This document shows, one piece after another, positions 8,370-16,380 of a stretch of DNA of 64,000 nt. The stretch covers positions 62,001-126,000 of the forward strand of contig CAYVCQ010000010.1 of NCBI GenBank assembly GCA_964450405.1, read 5' to 3'. The notes beneath the pieces were generated by a model. The model was not told the DNA's origin. It worked only from the letters and a program-made list of their open reading frames with translations, and did not search any database. The DNA comes from WRGT01 sp964450405 (GTDB lineage Bacteria > Spirochaetota > UBA4802 > UBA5550). How positions within the stretch are numbered: the stretch's first letter is position 1; each line of letters opens with the position of its first letter. The position numbers were made by a program, and so were the translations under genes.

Positions 8370-8842
8370 TGAGATTTTTCCCGATGACAGTTATTATTGT
8401 TTTCTTTTTGACTGTCTTCTCATGTACAACCGGTAAAAATAATACTTCCGGTGATTATGTTATAAAATACATAAATATGAACTCAATTTATGAATATGTC
8501 TTTAATAACAGTAATGAGGCTCAGGATATAAAAAGAAAAATTGATTCAATGAATAAAAAAATAGATGAGCTTGATAATTCCGGCGTAAACATATCAAAAA
8601 CAGAACTTGTTTATTATAAAGGTGAAACCGCGAAATTGAAGGAACAGGAAAATAAGCTTAAGTCAGAGTTTTATGCCAGGATAAAAACCGCAGTAAATAA
8701 TATTGCAGTAAAATATAATGCGGATTTCATCCTTAATTCAGGCGATGGTGTGGTCTATTCAAGACCGGCATATGATCTTACAAATGAAGTGATCAAAGAT
8801 TTGAAAAGTATTAACGAAAGAACATCTCCTGTTTATAAATAG
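8369..8842 (+). CDS. OmpH/Skp-like periplasmic chaperone, predicted lipoprotein
   Basis: This 157-residue protein has a hydrophobic signal ending in the lipobox VFSC, so it is predicted to be lipid-anchored, unlike soluble Skp. The middle (about residues 50-110) is a charged helical, coiled-coil-like region. A C-terminal strand motif follows (KYNADFILNSGDGVVYS), which is characteristic of the OmpH/Skp family core. The length and the position directly after bamA, overlapping its stop by one base, support a chaperone role for outer-membrane protein precursors. A short terminator hairpin follows. Confidence 0.8.
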   Translation: MRFFPMTVIIVFFLTVFSCTTGKNNTSGDYVIKYINMNSIYEYVFNNSNEAQDIKRKIDSMNKKIDELDNSGVNISKTELVYYKGETAKLKEQENKLKSEFYARIKTAVNNIAVKYNADFILNSGDGVVYSRPAYDLTNEVIKDLKSINERTSPVYK

Positions 8843-8843
8843 C

Positions 8844-8866
8844 AGTCCTGCTGCAAGGGACTTTTT
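8844..8866 (+). terminator. Terminator after the bamA-skp operon
   Basis: The stem AGTCC (8844-8848) and GGACT (8858-8862) has a 9-base loop and is followed by TTTTTATT. It starts two bases after the stop codon of the OmpH-like gene. Confidence 0.5.
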
Positions 8867-8940
8867 ATTGTACAGCTTACCGTAACTCCGCAGGATCTGC
8901 CCGGTTGTCACTATAGCAGCTAACGCTTGAATTAGTTGTT

Positions 8941-9102
8941 TGTCATTCCGGCTGGAGCGATAGCGGAATGCCGGAATCGCACAGTTGATGCATTATAAAT
9001 TAGATTCCGGTATTTGGCCAGCATTAATGTAACATCGTGTTACTTGCAGGCAGGCAAACATCCTGTTTGCTCCAAAATTGAAGCCGCAAAACCGGAATGA
9101 CA
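8941..9102. repeat. Dispersed element with TGTCATTCCGG ends, long copy
   Basis: The ends TGTCATTCCGG (8941-8951) and CCGGAATGACA (9092-9102) are perfect inverted repeats. The interior shares GCCGGAATC, ATTCCGGTATTTG and the block GAAGC, one base, GCAAAACCGG with the 105-base copy at 36870-36974. This copy carries roughly 57 extra bases. They contain two tight hairpins, GTAACA-tcg-TGTTAC and GCAAACA-tcc-TGTTTGC. Together with flanking DNA it fills the gene-free stretch 8867-9206, where I see no reading frame. Confidence 0.75.
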
Positions 9103-9206
9103 GAAAATGGTCTAATCAATTCGTAAACTGCTGTATTTAATTCATTAAGTTCTATGGAATAAAGTTTTTTAGCACAGTTCAACGGTCTAATAATGGTAAA
9201 GGTGTT

Positions 9207-9875
9207 ATGAAAAAAATATATTTAATACTATTTGTGATTTTAATGATAAATTCATGCGGTGATTCCAAAAAGGAATCATTGAAGAAGGTTTTCTCCACTC
9301 ATAGGGGCGGATATGCTCTGGTGATTATCAAGAAACAATTCAGGCTGGAAGTATATAATTCGAGTCTGGAAAAAGTTGCTTCATATAAAATAGGCTTTGC
9401 TCATAATCCCGATATGAAGCCGAAACTCTATGAGAATGATAATAGAACTCCCGAGGGAGTTTATGAGATAAATGAGATTCTAAGTATGGATGCAGGAAAA
9501 GAATCTGAATCTTATAGAAAACTGCTGAATATGAATAAGGTATTTTTCAAAAAATCAAAGGGTTATCATCGATTTGGTCATCCGGAATTTGATCTTGGAG
9601 ATAATGCCTATGGTCCCAGATACTTTGGGTTAAACTATCCGAATGAGGAAGACAAACAGCATTACAAAGATGCTCTTGCTAAGGGTGAGATACCTTCAGT
9701 TAATGGCAAATTTGCAGACATAGGTTATGGTATAGCCATACATGGGAATAATGATGAGGATTCAATAGGGAATCTCTGTTCCAGCGGATGTATTAGAATG
9801 TTCAATAGAGATGTTGTAGATCTTGAGAAATATATAATGCTATCTTCGCCGGTTATTATTTTACATGATAAGTAA
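9207..9875 (+). CDS. L,D-transpeptidase (YkuD family), predicted lipoprotein
   Basis: This 222-residue protein has a short hydrophobic signal and a lipobox NSC-G, giving a predicted mature N-terminus at Cys17. The YkuD domain runs from about residue 36 (the strand that begins YALVIIKKQFRLEVYNS) to the end. Its catalytic signature is complete: His179 in AIHG, then SSGCIRM with the nucleophile Cys195. Such enzymes form 3-3 peptidoglycan cross-links or attach proteins to peptidoglycan in the periplasm. The Thr-Pro-Glu-Gly motif (TPEGVYEI) is also typical. The gene is monocistronic, with the yajC promoter region downstream. Confidence 0.88.
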   Translation: MKKIYLILFVILMINSCGDSKKESLKKVFSTHRGGYALVIIKKQFRLEVYNSSLEKVASYKIGFAHNPDMKPKLYENDNRTPEGVYEINEILSMDAGKESESYRKLLNMNKVFFKKSKGYHRFGHPEFDLGDNAYGPRYFGLNYPNEEDKQHYKDALAKGEIPSVNGKFADIGYGIAIHGNNDEDSIGNLCSSGCIRMFNRDVVDLEKYIMLSSPVIILHDK

Positions 9876-9977
9876 TGATTTATTATTATCCTTAATGTTG
9901 TCATAAAAGTGATTAATCTCTTAAATTCCTGAATAAGCCCTGTTATTCTGCATTTATAATAGGTCAAAATTAATAAG

Positions 9978-10018
9978 TTGACATAACCGCCTTGTTATTG
10001 AGTATTGAAAATACTCAA
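9978..10018 (+). promoter_or_regulatory. Candidate promoter and dyad upstream of the yajC-secDF-rib operon
   Basis: TTGACA (9978-9983) is followed by a 17-base spacer and AGTATT (10001-10006), a weak -10. A perfect 9-base inverted repeat TTGAGTATT/AATACTCAA (9998-10006 and 10010-10018) covers the -10 and the expected transcription start. It could be an operator, or a hairpin at the extreme mRNA 5' end. The promoter would drive at least seven tightly packed genes. Confidence 0.5.
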
Positions 10019-10044
10019 AGAATTTATTTTATAGGATGTGTAAT

Positions 10045-10329
10045 ATGTTTGGATCAGCTTCCGCACAGGGACAATCAAGTTGGATGAGTTTTGTTCCGAT
10101 TGTGCTTATGATTGTTATTTTTTATTTCCTTCTGATCAGACCTCAGCAGAAAAAAGAAAAACAGCGTCTGGCAATGATTAATAATTTAAAAAACGGTGAT
10201 AAAGTCATTACTGCAAGCGGCATGTATGGTGTTGTAACCGGAATTAAAGATGACATTATAACAGTTAAAGTAGCATCTAACACTAATATCGAATTTGCAA
10301 AAAGTGCAATCCAGGCAAAAATTTCCTGA
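10045..10329 (+). CDS. yajC: Preprotein translocase accessory subunit YajC
   Basis: YajC is the small membrane partner of SecD-SecF. The frame opens at ATG 10036, but that ATG overlaps the AGGA ribosome-binding site. ATG 10045, 8 bases after AGGA, is the better start and gives 94 residues. After the short N-terminus (MFGSASAQGQSS) there is one transmembrane segment, then the family signature FLLIRPQQKKEK. A small beta domain follows (GDKVITASGMYGVV). secD and secF follow in the same operon, separated from yajC only by one unknown membrane-protein gene. Confidence 0.93.
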   Translation: MFGSASAQGQSSWMSFVPIVLMIVIFYFLLIRPQQKKEKQRLAMINNLKNGDKVITASGMYGVVTGIKDDIITVKVASNTNIEFAKSAIQAKIS

Positions 10330-10352
10330 AGAACAGGTGTGAAGAATAAATT

Positions 10353-10973
10353 ATGAAATTGTTAAAAGTATTAACAATCGTTTTGTTTTCACTAACTCTC
10401 TGTTTTTCTGCTTTATCAGCGCAGGAAAACAGTACAGCAGATACTGTAGTGGATCAGAATACCGGTTCCGGTACCGTGATAGAAAAAACAGTTCCGGTTG
10501 AGAAAACTGAAACTGTTAAAGTCATACCGGAAACAACTAATACAAAAAAAACTTCGACTAATGAAAAGAAAAGTGAAAGCCGGAAAAACACAGTCAAAAA
10601 AAACGTAGAAAAAAAAGCTGCACCGGTAGCTGTTGAAGTTAAAGAAGAGAAAACTAATCAGGTGAAAATGGAAGGAGATCTTCTTCCTATAAATGAGGGT
10701 AATTTTAAATATAAAAGAATCCCCGATATTAAACTGATAGATATAAAACCTGAAGCTGCTGAATCTAACACTCAGGTTGCAGAAGTGCCGAAATCCGCAC
10801 CGAACACATCGGGCGGGTTTTTAGGATTAAGTAAAACAGCTTCGGACGTAATTGTCAAGGGTGGAGCTCTTCTTCTTATACTCTTGATTTTTGTTTTATA
10901 CAAATCAAGAATGTCCCGTCCGGGCAGTAAGATTTCAAAAAAAAGAAATGTTTTGAATAGTTACAGGAAATAA
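10353..10973 (+). CDS. Unknown single-pass membrane protein between yajC and secD
   Basis: I do not recognise this 206-residue protein. A signal peptide (MKLLKVLTIVLFSL, then ALSAQ) is followed by a Lys-, Glu-, Val- and Thr-rich low-complexity region of about 75 residues. A short ordered stretch comes next (LPINEGNFKYKRIPDIKLIDIKPE). One transmembrane helix lies near residues 168-186 (GGALLLILLIFVLYKSR), with a basic cytoplasmic tail. The topology therefore puts a flexible periplasmic arm outside the membrane. Its position inside the translocase operon, 23 bases after yajC and 19 before secD, suggests an accessory of SecDF/YajC. That is inference. Confidence 0.75.
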   Translation: MKLLKVLTIVLFSLTLCFSALSAQENSTADTVVDQNTGSGTVIEKTVPVEKTETVKVIPETTNTKKTSTNEKKSESRKNTVKKNVEKKAAPVAVEVKEEKTNQVKMEGDLLPINEGNFKYKRIPDIKLIDIKPEAAESNTQVAEVPKSAPNTSGGFLGLSKTASDVIVKGGALLLILLIFVLYKSRMSRPGSKISKKRNVLNSYRK

Positions 10974-10992
10974 TATTTCATAGAGGATTTAA

Positions 10993-12648
10993 ATGACTAA
11001 AGGAATGGTATATAAGAGTATTTTTATATTACTGCTGATTACGTTAGCTGTACTCCTTATTCTTCCAACTGTGGGAACAAAGAAGATGGAGATCAGGCTG
11101 AATAACTCAGCAACACTGCAGGATATTGAAATTGTTAAAAAACGTTTTGAATCCAGTAGTTATAAAATTGAAATGAATGATAAAATAATTACAGTTTCAG
11201 GGACAAATATAACTGATGCTATAATGAATGAAATGAAAATTTATCCTGGCGTTGCGGATGTGAAACTTCTGAAACATTGGGTAGAGTCTGCATTTCTTGC
11301 AAAAAAAATTAACCTGGGTCTGGATCTGCAGGGTGGTATGTATCTTGTTCTTCAAGCTGATTTTGATAGTATCAAGGCAAAACTCGGGAGAGAACTTACT
11401 GAAAAAGATAAAAATGAGATTACTCAGCAGGCTCTTGAACTTTTAAGGAACAGGATTGATAAATTCGGAGTTGCTGAGCCGTCTATAAGACCAAGAGGTA
11501 ATGATGCGATTGAAATACAGCTTCCCGGTGTAAAAGATCCGGCTGGTGTGAAAAAAGCATTTGGTGAAACCGGAAGTCTGGAATATAGACTGGTTGATGA
11601 TAAATATACAGCATCGGCATCAGCATGGTTTGCCCAGCATTACAAGGATAAACCTCTCCCCGAAACTTATGAAGAATTGCAGGTAATACTAACCGAAATT
11701 TCAAAAAGTATAGTACTTCCTGAAAATCTTGAAACTTTATTCTTCTATAATCGTAATAAAAATACAGGATTAGTAGTACCAGAGTATCCTATCGTTCTGA
11801 ATAAGACCATTGCATTAAACGGAACAGATATCCAGGAAGCAACTGTTGACAAAGACGAATATGGCCAGGTAGTTGTTTCTTTTAAAACAACTGCTGATGG
11901 AGCTGTAAAATTTGCAGATGCTACTTCGGATAAAAATCATGGAAAGAAACTTGCCATTGTTCTTGATAATAAAGTCAGAAATGCTCCGAACATTAAAGAG
12001 ACAATCGGATCAGGAAGCGGTAATATAAGCGGCGGATTTTCTTATGAAGAAGCTCAAACTCTATCGAGGATTATTAAAGAAGGAGCTCTTCCTGTAAGAT
12101 TGAAAATAGTAGAAGAGAGAACTGTCGGGCCATCTCTCGGACAGGATTCTATCGAATCAGGTGCAAAGGCATTTATGATCGGTATAATAGGAATCATGCT
12201 CTTCTGTATTGCTTATTACAAAATGGGAGGAGTATTTGCAGTTTTCGGCTTAATATTGAATATGATTTTCATAGTTGCTGTTCTTTCTCTACTTGGTTTT
12301 ACGCTGACAGTTCCAGGTATAGCAGGTTTTCTTCTTTCAATAGCGATGGCAACAGATGCGAATGTAATTATATATGAAAGAATAAAAGAGGAGCTGCGGA
12401 AAGGAAAATCAATAAGAATTGCCATTGAAAATGGTTTTGACCGTGCTTTCTGGACTGTTTTCGATTCAAATCTCACTGTTCTGCTTGCCGCATTTATAAT
12501 GTTTCAGTATGGCACAGGACCGGTTAAAGGGTTTGCAGTAATGCTTTTTATTGGAAACATCGTAAGTATGTTTGTATCGCTTTATCTTACACGATTTGTT
12601 TACGAACTGTTGTCTCTCAATAAAAAAATGAAGAAATTGAGTATATAA
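10993..12648 (+). CDS. secD: Protein translocase subunit SecD
   Basis: SecD, together with SecF, uses the proton-motive force to pull secreted proteins across the inner membrane. The 551-residue protein has transmembrane helix 1 near residues 10-28. The family motif LGLDLQGGMYLVL is at about residues 106-118. A periplasmic domain of some 270 residues includes NRIDKFGVAEPSI. Five C-terminal helices follow, containing the conserved AMATDANVIIYERIKEE. It begins with ATG after an AGAGGA site. secF follows after 10 bases. Confidence 0.96.
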   Translation: MTKGMVYKSIFILLLITLAVLLILPTVGTKKMEIRLNNSATLQDIEIVKKRFESSSYKIEMNDKIITVSGTNITDAIMNEMKIYPGVADVKLLKHWVESAFLAKKINLGLDLQGGMYLVLQADFDSIKAKLGRELTEKDKNEITQQALELLRNRIDKFGVAEPSIRPRGNDAIEIQLPGVKDPAGVKKAFGETGSLEYRLVDDKYTASASAWFAQHYKDKPLPETYEELQVILTEISKSIVLPENLETLFFYNRNKNTGLVVPEYPIVLNKTIALNGTDIQEATVDKDEYGQVVVSFKTTADGAVKFADATSDKNHGKKLAIVLDNKVRNAPNIKETIGSGSGNISGGFSYEEAQTLSRIIKEGALPVRLKIVEERTVGPSLGQDSIESGAKAFMIGIIGIMLFCIAYYKMGGVFAVFGLILNMIFIVAVLSLLGFTLTVPGIAGFLLSIAMATDANVIIYERIKEELRKGKSIRIAIENGFDRAFWTVFDSNLTVLLAAFIMFQYGTGPVKGFAVMLFIGNIVSMFVSLYLTRFVYELLSLNKKMKKLSI

Positions 12649-12658
12649 GGAGAGAATT

Positions 12659-13567
12659 TTGAAAAAGACTATCAATTTTCTTAAGTATCAATATATAGCT
12701 ATCGGAGCTTCCTGGCTTTTTATTATAGGACTGACAGCAGGTACTATTCTCAGCGGCGGTTTTAATTATGGAATAGACTTTGTCGGTGGTTATAAAATAA
12801 TTGCAAAGTTTCAGGACAGCTCAGTGTCTGAGCATGTAATCAGAAAAGTGTTAGATGATTTTAATCCTACAGTACAAAAAATAGGTGAGGAATCAAAAAA
12901 CCAGTATATTATAACAACAAAGCTGGAAGATACTGCCGTAGCCTCGGTGAAAGGTTCTGCAGATCAGACTTCAGTTTCAAAATATGAAATAATGAAAAAG
13001 ACTTTAAATGAAAAATTTCCCGGTATTTCAATTATGAGTGAAGAAACTGTAGGTCCATCAATCGGAGATTATCTCAGAAAGTCAGCATGGAAACTGACTC
13101 TCATGGCCGTTATTATGATGTCGATTTATCTTTCTTTCAGATTTGAGGTAAAGTATGCCTTTGGTGGAATGGTCTGTTTATTTCATGACATGGCTATGAC
13201 AGTTGCTTTTTGCGGTATCATGGGTATTGAAATAAACATAACAGTACTTGCAGCGTTACTAACCTTGTATGGTTACTCGATAAACGACACTATAGTTATT
13301 TTTGACAGGATAAGGGAGACCGATAAACTTCGCGCAAAAACAACTTTTAAAGATGTGATAAATAAAGCCATTACAGAAACCCTCTCAAGAACACTTATTA
13401 CAGGTGTTACAACACTGTTTTCTGTACTTGTTCTCTATCTTATCGGAGGAGAGGCTTTGCATGATTTTGCTTTTGTGCTTCTATTTGGTATAATTTTAGG
13501 AACTTATTCATCGATATATATTGCGTCTCCCGCAGTACTCTGGTGGGAAAAGTGGAGAGCTAAATAG
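12659..13567 (+). CDS. secF: Protein translocase subunit SecF
   Basis: This is the 302-residue partner of SecD. It starts with TTG, placed 5-8 bases after AAGGAGAG, and no nearer ATG fits. Helix 1 (about residues 15-33) is followed by the hallmark GIDFVGGYKI, a small periplasmic domain, and five helices. TLYGYSINDTIVIFDRIRE at about residues 199-217 matches the conserved helix 4/5 region, although the usual (I)GYS(I/L)ND is slightly altered at its start. The length matches SecF. It is co-transcribed with secD. Confidence 0.95.
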   Translation: MKKTINFLKYQYIAIGASWLFIIGLTAGTILSGGFNYGIDFVGGYKIIAKFQDSSVSEHVIRKVLDDFNPTVQKIGEESKNQYIITTKLEDTAVASVKGSADQTSVSKYEIMKKTLNEKFPGISIMSEETVGPSIGDYLRKSAWKLTLMAVIMMSIYLSFRFEVKYAFGGMVCLFHDMAMTVAFCGIMGIEINITVLAALLTLYGYSINDTIVIFDRIRETDKLRAKTTFKDVINKAITETLSRTLITGVTTLFSVLVLYLIGGEALHDFAFVLLFGIILGTYSSIYIASPAVLWWEKWRAK

Positions 13568-13578
13568 TAAAATAAATT

Positions 13579-13605
13579 TCCGGTTTATTTTAATCAAAAA
13601 CCGGA
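13579..13605 (+). other. Hairpin after secF
   Basis: TCCGGTTT (13579-13586) pairs perfectly with AAACCGGA (13598-13605) across an 11-base loop. No T-run follows. It may be an mRNA-stabilising or attenuating stem between secF and the next gene rather than a terminator. Confidence 0.35.
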
Positions 13606-13620
13606 TAACAGATTAGTTAA

Positions 13621-14493
13621 TTGAAAAATTTAAAAGTATTTTTTTTTATAATCTTTGTAATCCTGAATACAATGGTGTCTGCTAAAGAAGAGACGCCATT
13701 GTATGACGATTTTACACCGGATAAAATTTCAACCTTCGCATGTTCACTTATTGAAAAAGGTGAGTATTACAGGGCTTATGTAGAACTTCTCCGTCTTAAT
13801 TCATATTACCCGTCATCTCTTAGTGTTTCAGTTTTTGATATTACCTCCAATTATCTATTTTATAAAAGTAAAAGATTTGATGATCTGCTGGAATTTGATT
13901 CTTCCGGAATTGCTGATAATATTTTTATACCTGTCTCACTGTTTAGAATAGACAGTCTCTTTAAATTAAATAGAAGAGATGAAGCTGAATCTGAATTGGA
14001 TGTACTAAACAAACGAGCGGACTCAGAAAGTTATCACGAATATTTAAAGAAAAGATCTGCATACATTAAAATTCTAAAAAATGAAAAAAATGAATTTTCA
14101 GGTTATGATGAACTTTTTGAATATTCTGAAAATATTTACGGAAGTAAAAAGAATCCATATCTCGGAGCATTGGCAGGAGTAATTCCAGGAATGGGATTTA
14201 TCTATGCCGGGGAGACTGGTACCGGTATTGTTGCACTGATTTTAATCAGTGCCGGTTCAGCGATCACATATTCATCATACAGAGATGGCTGGGATTCTTT
14301 GGCAATAATTTCAGGGACAATAACATTTTTTTTCTATGGCGGGAGTATTCTTGGAGGATACATGCAGACAACAAGATACAACGATAGTCTCATGAAAACT
14401 CTGGAAATGAAACTTAATAGAGAGTTAATGCCTGAAAAAGATCTTGAAGAGATTTATATTAAATTCGGGTTAAATTCAAATGATTGTAAATGA
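13621..14493 (+). CDS. Unknown secreted/membrane protein with TM2-like C-terminus
   Basis: This 290-residue protein starts at TTG and has a signal peptide (MKNLKVFFFIIFVILN, then VSAKE). Residues about 28-160 are helical and TPR-like (EKGEYYRAYVELLRLNSYYPSS, and a second unit near KRFDDLLEF). A hydrophobic C-terminal part follows: NPYLGALAGVIPGMGFIYAG and two to three membrane helices. This resembles small TM2/DUF5683-like modules, which have a Pro-Gly...Tyr-x-Gly turn. The function is unknown. It overlaps ribD by 14 bases, so its translation is coupled to riboflavin synthesis genes, though a role there is not indicated. Confidence 0.75.
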   Translation: MKNLKVFFFIIFVILNTMVSAKEETPLYDDFTPDKISTFACSLIEKGEYYRAYVELLRLNSYYPSSLSVSVFDITSNYLFYKSKRFDDLLEFDSSGIADNIFIPVSLFRIDSLFKLNRRDEAESELDVLNKRADSESYHEYLKKRSAYIKILKNEKNEFSGYDELFEYSENIYGSKKNPYLGALAGVIPGMGFIYAGETGTGIVALILISAGSAITYSSYRDGWDSLAIISGTITFFFYGGSILGGYMQTTRYNDSLMKTLEMKLNRELMPEKDLEEIYIKFGLNSNDCK

Positions 14494-15706
14494 TCTATAC
14501 ATGAAACGGGCGTGTGAAATCGCTTTTTCGAGAATAGGAAAAACTTCTCCTAATCCTGCTGTTGGTGCAGTCATCGTAAAGGGCGGAGTTATAATCGGAG
14601 AGGGGGGCACTGGTATATATGGAAGTGACCATGCTGAGGTAACTGCAATAAAGGATGCCCGAAACAGGGGAAATGATACTAATGGTGCGGAGATCTATGT
14701 GTCGCTTGAGCCGTGCAGTCATTTTGGCAAAACTCCTCCATGTACTGATGCGATTATTAATTGTGGAATAAGCAAGGTATATATACCGATTCTTGATCCA
14801 AATCCTGTTGTCTCAGGGAGTGGTGTAAGGAAGCTTATAGAGGCAGGAATAGAAGTTAAGATAATGCACAATTATTTTCATGAAGCTTCTGACCTGATTA
14901 GAAGTTTTAAAAAATATATACTGCGAGGTCTGCCATTTGTTATTAACAAATGCGCAGTTACTTTAGATGGCAGAATAGCTGCAAATTCAGGTGATTCTAA
15001 ATGGATTTCGAATGAATATACCAGGTTATTTGTTCATAAGCTAAGATCAAAGGTTGATGCAGTCATTGTCGGGAGCAATACACTGATTAAGGATAATCCG
15101 ATGCTCAATGTCCGGATTAACGATTTCGGAAACGATATAAGAACCGTTTTAAAAGAGAGCAGCAGCCGGATCAGCGGCAGAGATAATTTTTTTCTTGCAG
15201 AATTATTAAAAACAGAGATAACTGATTACAAAGATCCTTTAAGAGTTCTCGTAGGATTGCCGCAGGAAATTTCAGGTGGATGCAGTTTTTTGCGTGATGA
15301 TAATTATATAATCATTTCAAGTGAAGAAGAGTTTAACACAGCACTGCGGGTAAATAAGGATTTTAACAGTTTATCTGATAAATTGAATATTGTTAAAGGA
15401 CATTTCACCTCGCACGAAGAGAGTATACATTTCGCATTGGATATTCTTAAAGGGAAAGGGGTAATGACAGCTCTTCTCGAAGGCGGAGGTACCTTGAATG
15501 GTTCATTTTTAGATGCAGGTGCTATAGATCAGTTTATGTATGTTATTGCTCCAAAAGTGCTGGGAAGCGGTCTTTCTCCAATCAGAGGGAGAGAAAGTGA
15601 AAAGATGTCAGATTCACTTGATCTTAGAGATGTATCAACGGTTATGATTGGAGACAACCTGCTGTTTAACGGCTACAAAGAAGAATATAATTTCGAGATG
15701 ATGTGA
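14480..15706 (+). CDS. ribD: Bifunctional riboflavin deaminase/reductase RibD
   Basis: RibD carries out two consecutive steps of riboflavin synthesis: pyrimidine deamination, then side-chain reduction with NADPH. The N-terminal deaminase (residues 1-145) has the zinc ligands in HAEVTAI and PCSHFGKTPPC, plus NPAVGAVIV. The reductase domain starts near residue 155 (KCAVTLDGRIAANSGDSKWIS) and includes VDAVIVGSNTLIKDNPMLNVR and LLEGGGTLNGSFL. At 408 residues it is slightly longer than usual because of an insertion near residues 215-245. It overlaps the upstream gene by 14 bases, and ribE follows 7 bases later. Confidence 0.95.
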   Translation: MIVNDLYMKRACEIAFSRIGKTSPNPAVGAVIVKGGVIIGEGGTGIYGSDHAEVTAIKDARNRGNDTNGAEIYVSLEPCSHFGKTPPCTDAIINCGISKVYIPILDPNPVVSGSGVRKLIEAGIEVKIMHNYFHEASDLIRSFKKYILRGLPFVINKCAVTLDGRIAANSGDSKWISNEYTRLFVHKLRSKVDAVIVGSNTLIKDNPMLNVRINDFGNDIRTVLKESSSRISGRDNFFLAELLKTEITDYKDPLRVLVGLPQEISGGCSFLRDDNYIIISSEEEFNTALRVNKDFNSLSDKLNIVKGHFTSHEESIHFALDILKGKGVMTALLEGGGTLNGSFLDAGAIDQFMYVIAPKVLGSGLSPIRGRESEKMSDSLDLRDVSTVMIGDNLLFNGYKEEYNFEMM

Positions 15707-15713
15707 GGCTGCT

Positions 15714-16373
15714 GTGTTTACAGGTTTAATAGAAGAAACAGGTTCAGTTCTGAGTATAAGAAATTCCGGTGAAGGTAAGATTCTGGAAATTGCTGCGGAT
15801 AAAGTTTTAAAAGAAACTGCAATAGGGGATTCAATTTCAATTAATGGAGCATGTCAGACTGTGACTGATATCTCCCCGAAAAGTTTTTCTGTTTTTGTTT
15901 CCAGAGTTACACTTGATATTACAACTCTGGGGGACTTTAATCCCGGAAGAATTGTAAATCTGGAAAGGGCTCTGACTCTTAGTTCAAGACTTGGCGGACA
16001 TATTGTCCAGGGTCATGTCGATTTGCGCGGCAAGGTAAAGAATATTAAAAAGGACAACAGGGGTGTAGAGATAGATGTTGTTTTAAGCGGCGATTATATG
16101 AAATATATAGTTGAAAAAGGTTCGATAACAGTTGATGGGATTTCATTGACTGTGGTTTCTACCAGCGGGAATGATTTTAAATTATATCTTATTCCGGAAA
16201 CAATTGAGAATACTATTATTAAAACCTGGAAACCTGGCACTGAGGTTAATATTGAGACGGATATTCTCGCAAGATATGTTGAACAGATGCTTAAGCATGG
16301 GAAAAACAATCAAAATGATGAGAGTAACGATATTCAACTTATGAGTAAGCTTATGGAAAATGGTTTTGCCTAG
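15714..16373 (+). CDS. ribE: Riboflavin synthase, alpha subunit
   Basis: This enzyme dismutates two molecules of 6,7-dimethyl-8-ribityllumazine to give riboflavin. The start is GTG. MFTGLIEETGSV and the duplicated lumazine-binding fold are clear. The first barrel has SINGACQTV. The second has the corresponding SITVDGISLTVV after LGGHIVQGHVD. The 219-residue length is normal, with a short Asn/Asp-rich tail. It is the last gene of the operon and converges on the next minus-strand gene across 7 bases. ribBA and ribH are not in this window. Some sources call this gene ribC. Confidence 0.95.
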   Translation: MFTGLIEETGSVLSIRNSGEGKILEIAADKVLKETAIGDSISINGACQTVTDISPKSFSVFVSRVTLDITTLGDFNPGRIVNLERALTLSSRLGGHIVQGHVDLRGKVKNIKKDNRGVEIDVVLSGDYMKYIVEKGSITVDGISLTVVSTSGNDFKLYLIPETIENTIIKTWKPGTEVNIETDILARYVEQMLKHGKNNQNDESNDIQLMSKLMENGFA

Positions 16374-16380
16374 TGCTTAA

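Noticed and set aside
14446..14493. FMN riboswitch before ribD
   Set aside because: ribD overlaps the preceding gene by 14 bases, leaving no leader for a riboswitch.
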